64,000 bases of DNA, from contig JABFRB010000004.1 in NCBI GenBank assembly GCA_013141385.1, positions 34,376-98,375 on the forward strand, in the 5' to 3' direction. The position numbers and the translations under genes were made by a program. The stretch is from Bacteroidales bacterium (GTDB taxonomy: Bacteria; Bacteroidota; Bacteroidia; Bacteroidales; Tenuifilaceae). Positions 21,701-28,800 of the stretch are shown piece by piece. The notes beneath the pieces were generated by a model that was not told where the DNA came from, ran no database searches, and saw only the letters and a program-made list of their open reading frames with translations. The number at the start of each line of letters is the position of its first letter. Positions within the stretch are counted from its first letter, which is position 1.

Positions 21701-22885
21701 ACCAATAATTGCCACATCACAAGATGACACTTCCCCTTGACTTGTATTTCCCTTAGTTGGACTGCTTATCGCTTTACCTCTCTTTTCAAATGAGTCACTC
21801 TTAGGCATACTTTGAAAAGAAGCATTTGAAGACGATACATCGAGAGCTTGACAAATATGGGTAATAATTTGTTTTTCATTTTGAGCATCATTTAAACCAA
21901 TGGGTATTGCTAATCGGATACATTGATTGAGCACGGTTTGTTGCTGATTTCCTACGCTATGAATTCCGCCACGAATGCCCCATCTTTCATATAACATTCT
22001 CAAAAACGATTCTCTTGGATATTTGCGATTCTTAAAACCCTCTATCTCGTTCACCCTAACAAGAATACAATGCCCTACCCCTGGCTGCATAACTGGCACA
22101 TTCCTGAAAGCTAATTCTTCGTGAATTTGTTTTGTTAATCTAAGTTGATTTCGAATCTTGCTCTCCAAATAATTACGATCCTGTAAGGCTTTTAAAATCA
22201 AATTACTATCATGTGCGCTGGTTAAACCACCCTCTATTTTTCCAAGATTTTTTATCGCTACTATTCGTTCCTTGTCCTTTGCTGCTATAAATCCTCCCAG
22301 ATTTAATCCAAAATCCTTGCTTAGGCTACCAAAAACATAATCGGCACAGGACATTATCTCATCAAGAATGGAAAATAAATCTTTATCCCTATAATCCTTT
22401 TCATACTGGCGTATCAATTCAGCATTGCGAAGAATTCGGCTTCCATCCATTACAAATGGTATTTCATATTGCTTCCCCAGCCTAGATATTTCTTTTATCT
22501 GAGCCATGGAAACAGGATATCCACCAGATGCATTGTTGCATAATTCAACCAAAATCATACCCACTTCACCTGACTGTCTTTCAAGAAAGAGTTCAAATGC
22601 TCTCGTATCTATACCTCCCCTGAATATTTGTTTTGAATCAATCGAAAAAATCTCCTGATCAGGAATTTCTACGGGTTCGAATTTGGCCTTTACTTCATTG
22701 TGGAGTGTGGTTTCAAATAAAATATTCTGCAACACCTTTCTTTTCTGAGTGCGAAGGGTTTGAAAAAATAGGCGTTCGGCAATTCTACCTGAAACAGTTA
22801 GTACATAGTGCGGCAAACCTGTTTCAAAAGAAGCATCTTTCGGGTTTCCGAATAAAGCCCGAAAAATTATGTCTTGATTTTCCAT
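6767..22885 (-). CDS. trans-AT PKS (PKS2), 5372 aa, starting with a PLP lyase domain
   Basis: Domain order: PLP beta-eliminating lyase (1-350); KS7 (388-816, condensation-incompetent); ACP7 (Ser ~1072); KS8 (1177-1612); DH (1807-2125); KR (2368-2548); C-methyltransferase (~2680-3000); ACP8 (~3077); KS9 (3177-3595); DH (3828-4125); KR (4325-4488); ACP9 (~4617); KS10 (4717-5148, condensation-incompetent); and a charged C-terminal tail that looks like a docking segment. There is no integral AT, as expected for trans-AT enzymes. The ATG directly follows the TAG of PKS1 (TAGATG), so the two giants are almost certainly translationally coupled. The protein probably receives the chain from PKS1 ACP6 at a sulfur-handling step, adds an alpha-methyl-enoyl and an enoyl unit, and passes the chain to the Gly-loading NRPS. 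Residue positions are estimated from nucleotide positions. Confidence 0.96.
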   Translation of the reverse strand: MENQDIIFRALFGNPKDASFETGLPHYVLTVSGRIAERLFFQTLRTQKRKVLQNILFETTLHNEVKAKFEPVEIPDQEIFSIDSKQIFRGGIDTRAFELFLERQSGEVGMILVELCNNASGGYPVSMAQIKEISRLGKQYEIPFVMDGSRILRNAELIRQYEKDYRDKDLFSILDEIMSCADYVFGSLSKDFGLNLGGFIAAKDKERIVAIKNLGKIEGGLTSAHDSNLILKALQDRNYLESKIRNQLRLTKQIHEELAFRNVPVMQPGVGHCILVRVNEIEGFKNRKYPRESFLRMLYERWGIRGGIHSVGNQQQTVLNQCIRLAIPIGLNDAQNEKQIITHICQALDVSSSNASFQSMPKSDSFEKRGKAISSPTKGNTSQGEVSSCDVAIIGLSGRYPNAKSVEEFWENLKSGKKCISEIPSERWDWKEFYHANPKEAIDLKKSYGKWGGFIEDYNCFDATFFNIPHAETAYIDPQELLFLEECWRALEDAGYRPSGLSPDISRRAGVFGGISRIGFNLYSVDAESLYYSTSISSMVSRVSYFMDFKGPSIAIDNDCSSSFTAIHEACEYIRSGKGDLALAGGVNLYLHPSIYLYLSRIGMLSQDSNSAAFCKGGKGFIPGEGVGVVVLKNYSQAIQNGDSIYAIIRGSAINQNGRMSKFGRPNQKQQQAVIKEALSQSGFDPRTISYIEAAAYGSDIGDTIEIAALTDVFGKQNEIQGNRRIGSVKPNIGHCEAAAGMSQLTKVLLSMKYKTLAPTLMFGGLNPNIDFEQIPFKLQTKVSPWEPISVDGQLIPRRAGISTFGGSGVNAHIIIEEHVPEKKVKNLSPSIDVSNIKSDCYNRLFVLSAQSKTRLKDYVSKWVDYLEKNSHSLMDSISYTLQTGREEMDFRLAVVFTNKDELINLLKKWNYEQNADAHPADFVNSNSIFYGELEKRKEKKYHKQTEINSAVNVKNWAQLGELWVQGNFIPWVELYRPEDVKEKFLRMNGLPTYPFKQDENTVDKSSSSLNKFEVNYQENQIHQDEDNDLSGSSSSLLREKILFKLASLFGEVLNIPVSQIDLDEHFENYGIDSSKILQFNQKFSRVFGEISKTLFFEYSTLNGLSEFFIKNNLDACAKWVEFYNETQPVHSNTTEIKSNKDFPPSRSISSKEGKSSYWLKGRSSGQFCEKKISDSIAIIGISGRYPQAANLDEFWENLKSGRDSIEEIPISRWSLKDFYHPNKEDAVSQGKSYCKWGGFLKGFSEFDPLFFNISPREAMNMDPHERLFLQSCWETLEDAGYTRERLSTSLENGGETKTGVFVGITRAEFGIFGPELWKEKKKIYPYTLFGSVANRVSYVLNIHGPSMPIDTMCSSSLTAIHEACEYLRHNPNEMALAGGVNLLLHPYTYVGLCASQFLSVDGKCRSFGKGGTGYVPGEGVGTILLKNLSRAIEDRDNIYAVIRSTGINHGGKTNGYTVPNPKLQGKLIQETLEKAGIDACSISYIEAHGTGTELGDPIEIRGLTQAFNKNTLETGFCAIGSVKSNVGHLEAAAGIAGLTKVILQMKNKKLVPSLHADELNPNIDFTQTPFFINQELREWKSPIVNGKTCSRIAGVSSFGAGGSNAHIIVEEYIPESNDISKINLSNSFPAIIVLSAKSENRLKVYAEKLLHWIEQKEINLADLGYTLQVGREAMENRLGLIVHSTNELVEKLHRYIQGDKEIEGVFTGQVSKTHKQDKDLLSLFDVNEDFSTIITNWIDKGKWNKLLGIWVNGLDFNWNKIYGEVKPQRISAPAYPFVCENYWFENVPIPVSAEVDRCDQRLDAQIHPLLHRNTSDLSVQRFSSLFSGNEFFLNDHQVKGQKILPGMAYLEMVRAAVEQAIPANLKSNGNLKVELHSVVWIQPFVLNENKIDGKVDYASKKVISISLIANEHDSIDFEIYSGQYGDQRDDQAERVVHCQGQAVFMYESESDQFTFVPAKLNIEELKSQIESREEHKRIEAEDIYPLFARMGLQYGTAFQGIVKIYKGENQLLAQLCLPEILDSSNEYVLHPSMLDSSLQTSITFFTDTQRDVNQSFNQTPLPFALESIRVISACTKEMFAWVRFSPSNKTVSNSEHSVIKMDVDLCDMIGNVCVEIRGFSLRIMKEELNSVNKKSPFVSCQEEINTGLNFLVPVWSSVYPTKDVETREALLNSAKILLLGSEQSLLTWVKKSYPNSSLLQLSENPTIEEIQLGLKNSSFDQLLWIAPDVIETDNSNKDSFRIIDHQEQGVLTVFRIIKALLSEGFAYKDLQWTIITRMTQKVKKDDRIQPAHASVFGLIGSLAKEYPHWNLRLLDLDSLEHIQIEECLSLNWDKYGNGLALRQSEWFSHGLAYASTLTHEIPLYKTNGVYVVVGGAGGLGEVWSRFMIEQYQAQIIWIGRKNEDSPEIVAKIKSFSQFTPLYFSADATDYGAMEQVAKKILEKYPTVNGIVHSAIILQDQSIMAMEESKFRAGLSAKVDISINMDKVFGSQNLDFMLFFSSLQSFYKAPGQSNYAAGCTFKDSFAQYIQQQHSYPIKIVNWGYWGSVGIVADESYKKRIAQIGIGSIEPNEGMLSLQSFMNSNLTQLAFIKSLNVRAISDLGVLEGVAFYPKDETTFLEIQGFGNLQNSEEQALILKASLPPFDMEIAATEILISSLKLLGFFISNKPVQEPIGSKIFKLSDLLQKKLPTPFYEQWLKYNVDYLQQHGWLNADLTLNREVKDLEKLWDEWDTKKIGWAVNPNLSSQITLLEACLKALPDILNGKRPATEVMFPNSSMHLVEGIYKGNALADFSNERLGDVFSTILRQQLKSNKEKKIRVLEIGAGTGGTTVKLLPRLQEFGDAIVEYCYTDLSKAFLMHAEQNFQPQYQNLRTAIFDVSKPLLPQSISAGNYDLVIAANVLHATPYLRDTLRNAKALLKNHGVLLINEISTWSLFTHLTFGLLEGWWLYKDIVLRMPGSPALTPENWQRILAEEGFTSIFFPAQEAHSFGHQVIAASSNGFVRQMFNKQVKAAVKEKISTQVIASPKPEIKIKAISSETLFEKSVLYFQKLAAETLGMGPEQLSPNQPLTEYGLDSILVVQLTNQLRKVFPDITSTLFFEIPTINGLVDYFLENNLETLKGIISIDVPEQRLSEKVLTSKDEKVISKNWSNRIPSRISPQPIRTTPTSSYNLSVFDVAIIGLSGRYPQSKNLNEFWDNLVKGINCISEVPKDRWNWEDYYDAEKGKSGKIYTRWGGFIEDIDKFDPLFFSISPKEAERMDPQERLFLETCYHAIEDAGYTPESLGDISKIGVFVGVMNSRYGQQPAFYSIANRVSYCLNFQGPSMAIDSACSSSLTAIHTALESMYCGLSECAIVGGVNLIIDPIHFSGLTEMTMLSEGNQCKAFGEKADGFIDAEGVGVFVLKPLSKAEKDGDHIYGIIKGSAVNAGGKTNGYTVPNPRVQSAVVSKALERARISAEQLSYIEAHGTGTALGDPIEVAGLTRAFKENCDNANIEKQFCALGSVKSNIGHCESAAGAAGLTKVLLQMKYKQLVPSLHSEVSNPEINFSQTPFKVQKNLEKWHRLSRIIDGMKEEIPRTAGVSSFGAGGANAHIIVQEYISPFTLSEAKGLVVSDDLNEQIDVIIPLSARTKEQLQQKVKDLLAFLHHTCFVEKQNFEKEEQENIPCYFRKPHLFLRNIAYTLQVGRESMEERLGLLVNSVDQLTEKLEAYINDKHQEYTYQGHGKNDKNVLALFDKDEDLKETVNKWIIEKKYSRILDLWVAGLELDWNKLYEKTDIDLKPQRISLPGYPFARERYWIELDREKMTLGSIATYSSLSSPTGAIGCDLQLRNTSTFSVQRFSTMLTGREFFLTDHVINGNKTLPGVVYLEMARKAVETSTNDLHDENRMMRFKNISWIQPLISDIEPIDVQITLSPNDKGDIIYDIFRQIVDNEQVVHSQGVIQFIKRGEIPSLDLATIKEQCSQQKVMPVQYYKMFSSMGINYGSSHKGIDAVYIGMNQVLASLSIPTSVSSTLDQYVLHPSMLDSALQTSLGLFAGLSEFLAKEQHNMDGSLGIIENLQAKPMLPFALESMEVYNRCTPKMWAHIKYAMGSNSDDAVIKLDIDIADEEGSVCICMRGFTARSQDNNYDSLNSPVSDGVLLMEPYWREIDVQEKTSFVYEQHLLILIKDDNVLSGLQEMIEKTMKGVRCLSFKIDDTSIDKYYEECCIKIFTEIRNILISKFKGKAFIQIIVAENEASLLLSGLSGILKTAQKENPLIVGQVIEIGFGKTTEEIIEILRESISIPHSARIRYSNDDVKRRRFVQDVREINIPEKEIRFPWKENGIYLITGGAGGLGLLFAQEIVEKIKKATIVLVGRSELSSEKDSKLKDLENAGARIVYKRVDISSKKEVDDLIKSIQTDIGNLNGIIHAAGIIHDNFIIKKTVEEFKDVLLPKVSGLVNLDETTKLIQLDLFVLFSSLSGFAGNVGQSDYAAANAFMDAYAEYRNNLVLDNKRWGKTLSINWPLWKDGGMNMSLEDENLMKQSSGMTSLQTANGIDALYKSLDSGAGQVLVAEGDVRQIKLLFEDSSPKIIKNSFNSVSEKEDILFCVREIISHEIKLDSEKIKPETPFVKYGIDSLMQMSIIKKLEKIAGELPKTLLYEYSNMHELVRYLEENHTDEIQEWFSEKNTSIVNNNNESSKKKKLPLLDSLPLRTNSKHRFGVSKTMDLTLAKHDSDPIAIIGMSGRYPLSDTLEELWEHLKAGHNCITQADTSRWNNSLLRSLSKNEFYSSEKKYYGGFLKNINKFDHQLFEVAEDRVLELTPETRMFLEIVWETFEDAGYSKDRLNELQDRYQKGVGVFVGTMYNQYSWNIPSSEKAILSTNGTEWNTANRTSHFFNLTGPSMAVNSACSSSMIALHLACESLQQQTCSMALAGGVNLTLDPSKYAALEQAHFLGKEDRSMSFGIGDGYIPGEGVGTVLLKPLSKAIEDCDRIYAVIKGSFINHSGGRQMFTAPDPKQQADLITNAIDRSGIDIETIGYVESAANGSPLGDLIEVNALKNAFARYTGKKQFCALGSVKSNLGHLEAASGISQLCKVLLQLKYKTLVPTINAQPQNPNIKLEGSAFYLQKTITPWDSNTFKDDKDAKNLPRRSMINSFGAGGAYASVIIEEPIEQNFFRRKSGDLYGETLILFSAKTKWSLIRYLDKIKDFLQSNLEKNIETDIYDLALSLFKINHNLEFRAAFVVSSIDELLQKLDELIKTQMSHPIEGGFFSSLSNVKLTENSTDPTAIQQSLLNKDYKQIAQYWIEGETIDFRSIYEYTGTQWLDLPKYAFDHFKNFDFQSIKSSTDNSRTTEFDEESYRNILEKLSKGELSKNEVFEHFEILDSKR
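7430..8745 (-). other. KS10 of PKS2: non-elongating KS0 at the C-terminus
   Basis: The active-site Cys is present (NSACSSS), but the first catalytic His motif HGTGT is replaced by AANGSPLGD; the second His (NLGH) is kept. Loss of this His is the hallmark of condensation-incompetent KS0 domains, which transfer acyl chains without extending them. The domain sits next to the C-less adenylation domain of the following NRPS and probably relays the chain to glycine attachment. A post-KS linker and a tail ending FEILDSKR follow. Confidence 0.85.
8910..13360 (-). other. PKS2 module 9: KS - DH - KR - ACP
   Basis: KS9 has DSACSSS, EAHGTGT and NIGH, so it should elongate. The DH has DHVINGNKTLPG (HxxxGxxxxP) and HPSMLDSALQ and should be active. 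The KR has a GGAGGLG nucleotide site and SSLSG...YAAAN with the catalytic Tyr. The ACP Ser is in YGIDSL. The expected product is a trans- or cis-alpha,beta-enoyl intermediate. Confidence 0.88.
13530..19360 (-). other. PKS2 module 8: KS - DH - KR - C-methyltransferase - ACP
   Basis: KS8 is intact (DTMCSSS, EAHGTGT, NVGH). The DH keeps DHQVKGQKILPG and HPSMLDSSLQ. The KR keeps GGAGGLG and the Ser/Tyr pair in SSLQSF...NYAAG. The C-methyltransferase has the SAM loop VLEIGAGTGG near residue 2822 and a C-terminal ANVLHAT segment typical of PKS cMTs. The ACP Ser is in YGLDSI. The expected unit is an alpha-methylated enoyl extension. Confidence 0.88.
19530..21725 (-). other. PKS2 module 7: condensation-incompetent KS7 (KS0) - ACP
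   Basis: KS7 has an unusual DNDCSSS around the nucleophile. HGTGT is replaced by AAAYGSDIGD, so the first His is missing; the second (NIGH) remains. It should translocate rather than extend. The ACP follows (YGIDSS, Ser ~1072) with no reductive domains between. It sits directly after the PLP lyase domain, so the module looks like a modification stop where an acyl chain is held without elongation. Confidence 0.82.
21840..22885 (-). other. PLP-dependent beta-eliminating lyase (SH-like) domain at the N-terminus of PKS2
   Basis: Residues 1-350 form a fold-type-I PLP enzyme resembling the tryptophanase/tyrosine phenol-lyase/beta-eliminating lyase group. Visible landmarks are VELCNNASGG near 115-120, the cofactor Asp in FVMDGSRI, the Schiff-base Lys190 in SLSKDFGLNLGG, and EGGLTSAHDS after it. 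In leinamycin-type assembly lines (LnmJ) a PLP cysteine lyase (SH) domain releases a thiol from a cysteine-derived adduct on the chain, and it is preceded by a domain of unknown function. Here the lyase is at the N-terminus, and the domain before it is the C-terminus of PKS1. I infer that it cleaves a C-S bond of a cysteinyl adduct. Sequence identity to LnmJ-SH cannot be tested here, and other beta-eliminations are possible. Confidence 0.82.
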
Positions 22886-25800
22886 CTAAACTCTATCCGT
22901 TAAATCCTTAATTCTTCTATTTATAAAATCGTAATTAAGATGAGGCCATGAATCGCTAATCAAATCCAATTGAATATCCTTTTCATCTAGTTGTGTAGTA
23001 TCGAAAAATTCATCTGGGATTTCGTCTGAAATTTTTACTGGTGATGAAGATGTTGTAAGTGTATCTATCTGATTATCTACAAACGTATTTGAATTAGAAA
23101 CACTATTCTGCATCAAATCATTAACTTCATGAGAGGTAATCCCTTGCTTAAAAAACTGACTTAAACAATCAATTATGGTTTGTTTGCTACTTTCTTTATT
23201 TCTATACAAATACACAGGGTACTCTTGCGGACGATACTTGTTCTTGTATTGATGATTCAATGCTCCAACCTGAAATAGTAAAGCAAGTTGACCTTTCGCA
23301 TTACTAATTAAGTTCCAACTTTGGTAATCGCTAAACCCTTCATCTGGTTCAAAAAGTTTCCATGTCAATCCAAGGCTGAATTCACGGTGCTTCTCCTTGG
23401 CAAGTTGCTTTACTATTTCAACCGTTGTAAATTCTGTACCACCCAAAGGAGCATCAGGGAGGTAATACTCCTGATCCATTAGGTATCCCTTCTCAATTGG
23501 GCTAATCAAAATGATATTTTGTAATTCATTGTTTACATAAGTTAGGAAAATACGATACCTCTTCCAAAGATTACCGCTATCAATATCTTTCAATGTAACC
23601 TCTACGTTATTAACCACTTTCTTCTTTTCGCACCAAGCATAAATTACATTTTGAATCTCACGATTCGTTTTTGCATCGGAATGCAGGTATTCAACCGTTT
23701 TGCAGTCTCCCTGCTCTTTAAAGCGATTTATTAAATATCGTAATCGCCTCATTTTATTTCCTTCAAGCGAGAAATTCCCAAGATCAACAATCGTTTGTAC
23801 AACACCTACGGGAGTGGAAAGCAATCCATATTTCTGTTCCAAATCGATTTTCCGTTTTCCAGAATGATCTAAATAACAAAATTGATAGCCGTTTTGACTG
23901 CAATATTTTAGGAATAGATCTATCAACTCGCTTTCACGAGACACTCCACTCTCTTTCGCCCTAAAGCTTGTAGCAAAAATGAATTGCTTATCTTTCAGAA
24001 AATGGAAAAAACACTTTTTCTTCTCAGACATAAAAAGGAAAGGCCACATTTCTGCGAGAGCCCCATCCTGATTATCATTCCCCTTGATTTCGTTAACTAA
24101 GTGAAAAAAATCGCTTGTAGGAGTGATTTCACTTTTGGCAACGATTTGATATTCGGAAAGATGCTTATTTAGGTTTTCATTACCATAATGTTTTCTTGAA
24201 AATTCTGCAAGTTTGCGTAAAGGTTGCTCTTGCTTAATGAATGGTGATTCCGATGAAGGAACAGAACACACAGATACTATCTTCTGATTGTAATCCTGAA
24301 TTAGATATTCGCCGAGATCTGAGATATTTTCGTATTCGAAGAAAATCGTTTTCGGGACGCTTCCCATGTCTTTTTCTAATTCTCTAATCAGATTCAAGGC
24401 CATGATGGAATCCATGCCGTAACTGCTAAATGAGGAGTTCTCATCAATTCTATTTTTTGGTACTCCCAAAACCTTATGAAAAACGTTTTTCAGATACTCT
24501 TTCACACGTTCTCTAAATTCATCTTCGGAAGAGAATAATTCAGTTTCATGAATATCGTTTTTACTTTGAACTTCTTTTCTCGCTTCATTCTGGGTTTCAA
24601 TTTGCTGATATGTTTCAATTTTTTTAAGAGGTTTATTGATTGTTTCTCGAATTTTGGATAATTCACCTTCCATAATAATCACATGTGCTTCATCGGATTC
24701 AAGAGCATGGTAAAAAGCTTTAATGCCTGATGAAGTATCCATAGCACTCATTCCAGTTTCATTGGCAATAGTTTCTTCGGTTTTAAAATCAATCTTCATT
24801 CCCCCTTCTTTCCATAAAGGCCAGCCAATAGATATAATTCTGTAGGATGTTATTCCTTGTTTAAAAAGGTCGTTATGATATTGGGCAAAAGCATCCATGA
24901 AAGCATTGGCGGCTGAATAATCAACCTGTCCAATATTCCCATAAGCACCAGAAACAGAAGAGAATAGAACCATAAAATCTAAATCAACATCCCTTACAGC
25001 TTCTTCGAGATTAATTACTCCTTTCACCTTTGGAGCTAACACCTCCTTAAATTCTTCTGAACTTTTATTTAAGATAAAATTATCTCTTATTACTCCTGCA
25101 CAATGGATAATTCCATTTAAACCTCCCCATTCATTTTTAATTTCTTTAACGAGTTGTTTTACCGCTTCTTTATCCTGAATATCAACTTGTTTATAAAGAA
25201 TATTCACACCTATTTTTTTGAACTCACTGAGTGCTGCCTGTTTCTCTAGGTCTAACTTCGACCTACCAGTTAAAATTAGGGTAATCCCACGTCTATTTTG
25301 TGTCAAAGGGTTTTGAGTAACTTTCGATGCTATCTCTTTAGCAAAAATAAACCCCAGACCACCGATTCCTCCTGTTATCAAATAAACACCACCCTGTTTC
25401 CAAGGAATTCTAGGGTTTTCAGAAACTTTATCTATCTCTTTAAAGGAAGCGATCAAACATTTCTCAACTCGAGAATTTGTTTCATGGAAAGATTTTTCTT
25501 CACCATTATGATAGCATATTTTAAGTTCTGAAGGACATTGGGAATTTTCCTGAAGTTTAGCAACGATTCTTTCAACAGATTCATACTCATTTATTGTGAT
25601 AACTTGCCCAAACAATTTTGGGTTTTCGAGATGAGCCGTTGCCAAAATTCCAGATAGGGCTGAGAATAATTGGTAAGTTCCACGAACAGGAACAAGAACC
25701 TGAAACAAAACAGGATATTTCTGCTTTTGTAAAAGGAGTTTTTTAATGTTCTCGAACAATTGAATGGAATATGATTCAAATAGTTCATCCATATTGGTAT

Positions 25801-28800
25801 CACTGGATTCAAAAGCGATAAAAGAAGCCTCTGGTAGCAATTGCGAGCATTGCTGAAAAAGAGTTTTATCAGGATTACACCAGAAAACTTTATGATCAGC
25901 GGAGAGTTTATTGCTTATGCTTATTTCAGGCGATATTATATCCCTTTCCTTCCAATCAGGTCTGAACATAAGAAAACCATGGGTTCCATCTGCAATAGGT
26001 TTTCTTTTTTCCTCTCTATTTCCGTTCAATACTCGGGATGAGTATCCACGCATTTTTATGCAGATTTTCTCTTTTTCATCACATAAATCGATATCCAATT
26101 TCGTTTGCTGTGAACTATGAGGTGCTATCCCCGAATTACTCGAAAAACGAATCCAAGCCCACATCGATTCTGTACATGCATCTCTTATTTCCATATTTTC
26201 AAGAGCAAAAGGTAAGAGAGGAGGAAGAATTACGCCATTCCCTGTTTTGCTGTTTTTATCCTTTTCCACTCCAAATAGACCAATAGCAGCTTGAAGTGCC
26301 GAGTCCATTATGCTGGGATGGATGGTAAATTGATGCTTTGTATGAATTATAGAGGAAGGAAGTTGTAATCTAACCACAACCTCATGTTCTCCATTAGGAT
26401 TTAACCCTTTAAAAATATTTTCAATAGCTCGGAAGGAATTACCATATGAGAAACCCATTTTTTCAAATGCTTCGTAATACTCCGTTGAACTATATCCATT
26501 TTGATTGTCAATATCACTGTTTTCCGATAAACTCTTTATTCTATTTCGTAAAACATCGATATCTAAAAACTTGTCTGATTTACTTTCTACATATTGATCA
26601 TCAAAAATTATGCATACCATTCCTTCGCTGTGAACAAGAGGCTCTCCCAGAGATTCTTCCGTAAAGATTTGGAATGGAATATTTATATTAGAATTTTGCG
26701 TGGTATTAAATTGATTATTAAATGCATCGTCCAATTTTTCAGGAAAAATACGAATATGAACCATTTTAGGGTTCATTACAGCTATGGGACGAATCCATAC
26801 TACATTTTTAAGAAATACTAATGGCTTTTCAGCAATTTCTCCTAACGTTTGTCTAACTGCTTCATAGGCCATTTCAAGATATGCTACACCAGGCAAAATT
26901 CTTTCACCCTTTACCTGATGATCTTTAAGAAAGAATTCCTCGCCTGTAAAAAAGGAACTATACCGCTGGGAAAAGAAATCTGATTTGTTTTGGTGAATCA
27001 AAGGATGCAACTCAGGCAAACTTTTCCGATCTGCATTTGAGTAATTTACTAAACTATCTGTTTTAGCAGTTTGTCTGCTTGCAGTAAACCAATATCTCTC
27101 CTTTGCAAAAGGGTATGTCGGAAGGCTAATACGTTGGGGTTTAAAATTATCATAGAGTCTAATCCAATCCAAATTCAAACCTTTTACCCACAAGTCTAGT
27201 ATTCTAAAGAATTTTTTCTGAATAATCCATTTATCAATTGTTTCTTGTAAGTCTGTATCAATACTAAAGAGAGCCAATGTTTCTTTATTGCGTTTTACTT
27301 GTCCCTGATAAAAGCCCTCAATTTGCTTCTCCCCATTGATAAAAGCCCTCAGTTTCTCAACCAGCTCAACAACAGAACTAACTACAAAACCTAAGCGTTC
27401 CTCCATTGCCTCTCTGCCAACTTGAAGTGTATAGGCCAATTCATACAAATCAATACCGCTTTGCGATTCTGCATTTTGTGATTCCAAATGACTCTTGCAT
27501 GTCAGAAAATCTAATAAATCATTCGCTTTTTTTAACAGTTGTTCTCTTGTTTTAGCTGAAAGAGGTATAATGATATCGCCGCTTATTCTGGTTTCTGTAT
27601 GTCTGAATTTTTGATTCAATGAGGGTATGAATTCCTTAACAACTATGTGTGCATTGGTTCCGCTATGACCAAAAGAATTTAGAGCCGCCATACGTGCTGA
27701 TCCATTTGGGGATATCCAATTGGATTTCTGTAGATTAATGTAAAACGGAGAATCCTTGAATTCAATCAAAGGATTGATAGATTTAAAATTCAATAACTTA
27801 GGAATCTGTTTGTATTGCATTGACAGCAGAATTTTTATCAACCCTGCAACTCCTGCTGCTGCTGAAGTATGTCCGATGTGCGATTTTGCACTTCCAACTG
27901 CACAATACTCCTGTTTATCAGTAAATTTATTAAAAGCTCTTACCAAGGCATTCGCCTCCACAGGATCTCCCAATTTGGTTCCTGTACCGTGAGCCTCAAC
28001 GTATGTGATTTGCTCAGAGTTAATATTGAATTTTCGATAAATATCAGTAATCAATTCTTCTTGGGCTGTTCCATTTGGAGCAGTAATTCCATTGCTTGCC
28101 CCATCCTGATTAATTCCTGTTCCGCAAATTACTCCATAAATATGATCGCCAGAAGCAACAACATCCTCTAAACGTTTTAAGACAACCAATCCTATTCCTT
28201 CCGAGATAATAGTGCCATCCCCTGCATTTTCAAAAGTATAACAGCGTCCACTTGTGGAGAGCATTTCAATCTCATCTAAATGAATTTGAGTATTATGATC
28301 CATGCTTGCGTGAACTCCGCCTGCTAATGCAAGATCTGTTTCATAATTCCTGAGACTTTCACAGGCCAAATGAATTGCTACTCCCGATGAAGAACAACCC
28401 GTATTGACAATAAAAGCAGGACCATTTAGATTAATAAAATATGATAAACGGGAAGCTATGATTGCATCTGAATAGCCTGTAAAACTTTCACCAATATATC
28501 CCGATGGTTCTGCACCAATAAAAACTCCAGTTTTAGATCCCGAAAGATCTTTTGGATTATAACCTGCATCTTCAATAGCCTTCCAACCTTCCTGTAAAAC
28601 CAAACGTTGGTGAGGGTTCATTGACACCGCTTCTCTAGGAGAAATATTGAAAAACAGGGGATCAAAACAATCCCTATCCTTAAGAATACCTCCCCATTTA
28701 CAACGCGTTTTCCCGGATTGCTTTTCAGTGCTGTAATAAAGACTTTGATCTAAATAATGAGCCGGAAGTTCCTCAACACCGTCAATTCCTTGAATTAAAT

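Noticed and set aside
22633..22911. Plus-strand ORFs antisense to the synthases
   Set aside because: They are fully inside conserved minus-strand domains and show no independent coding signal.
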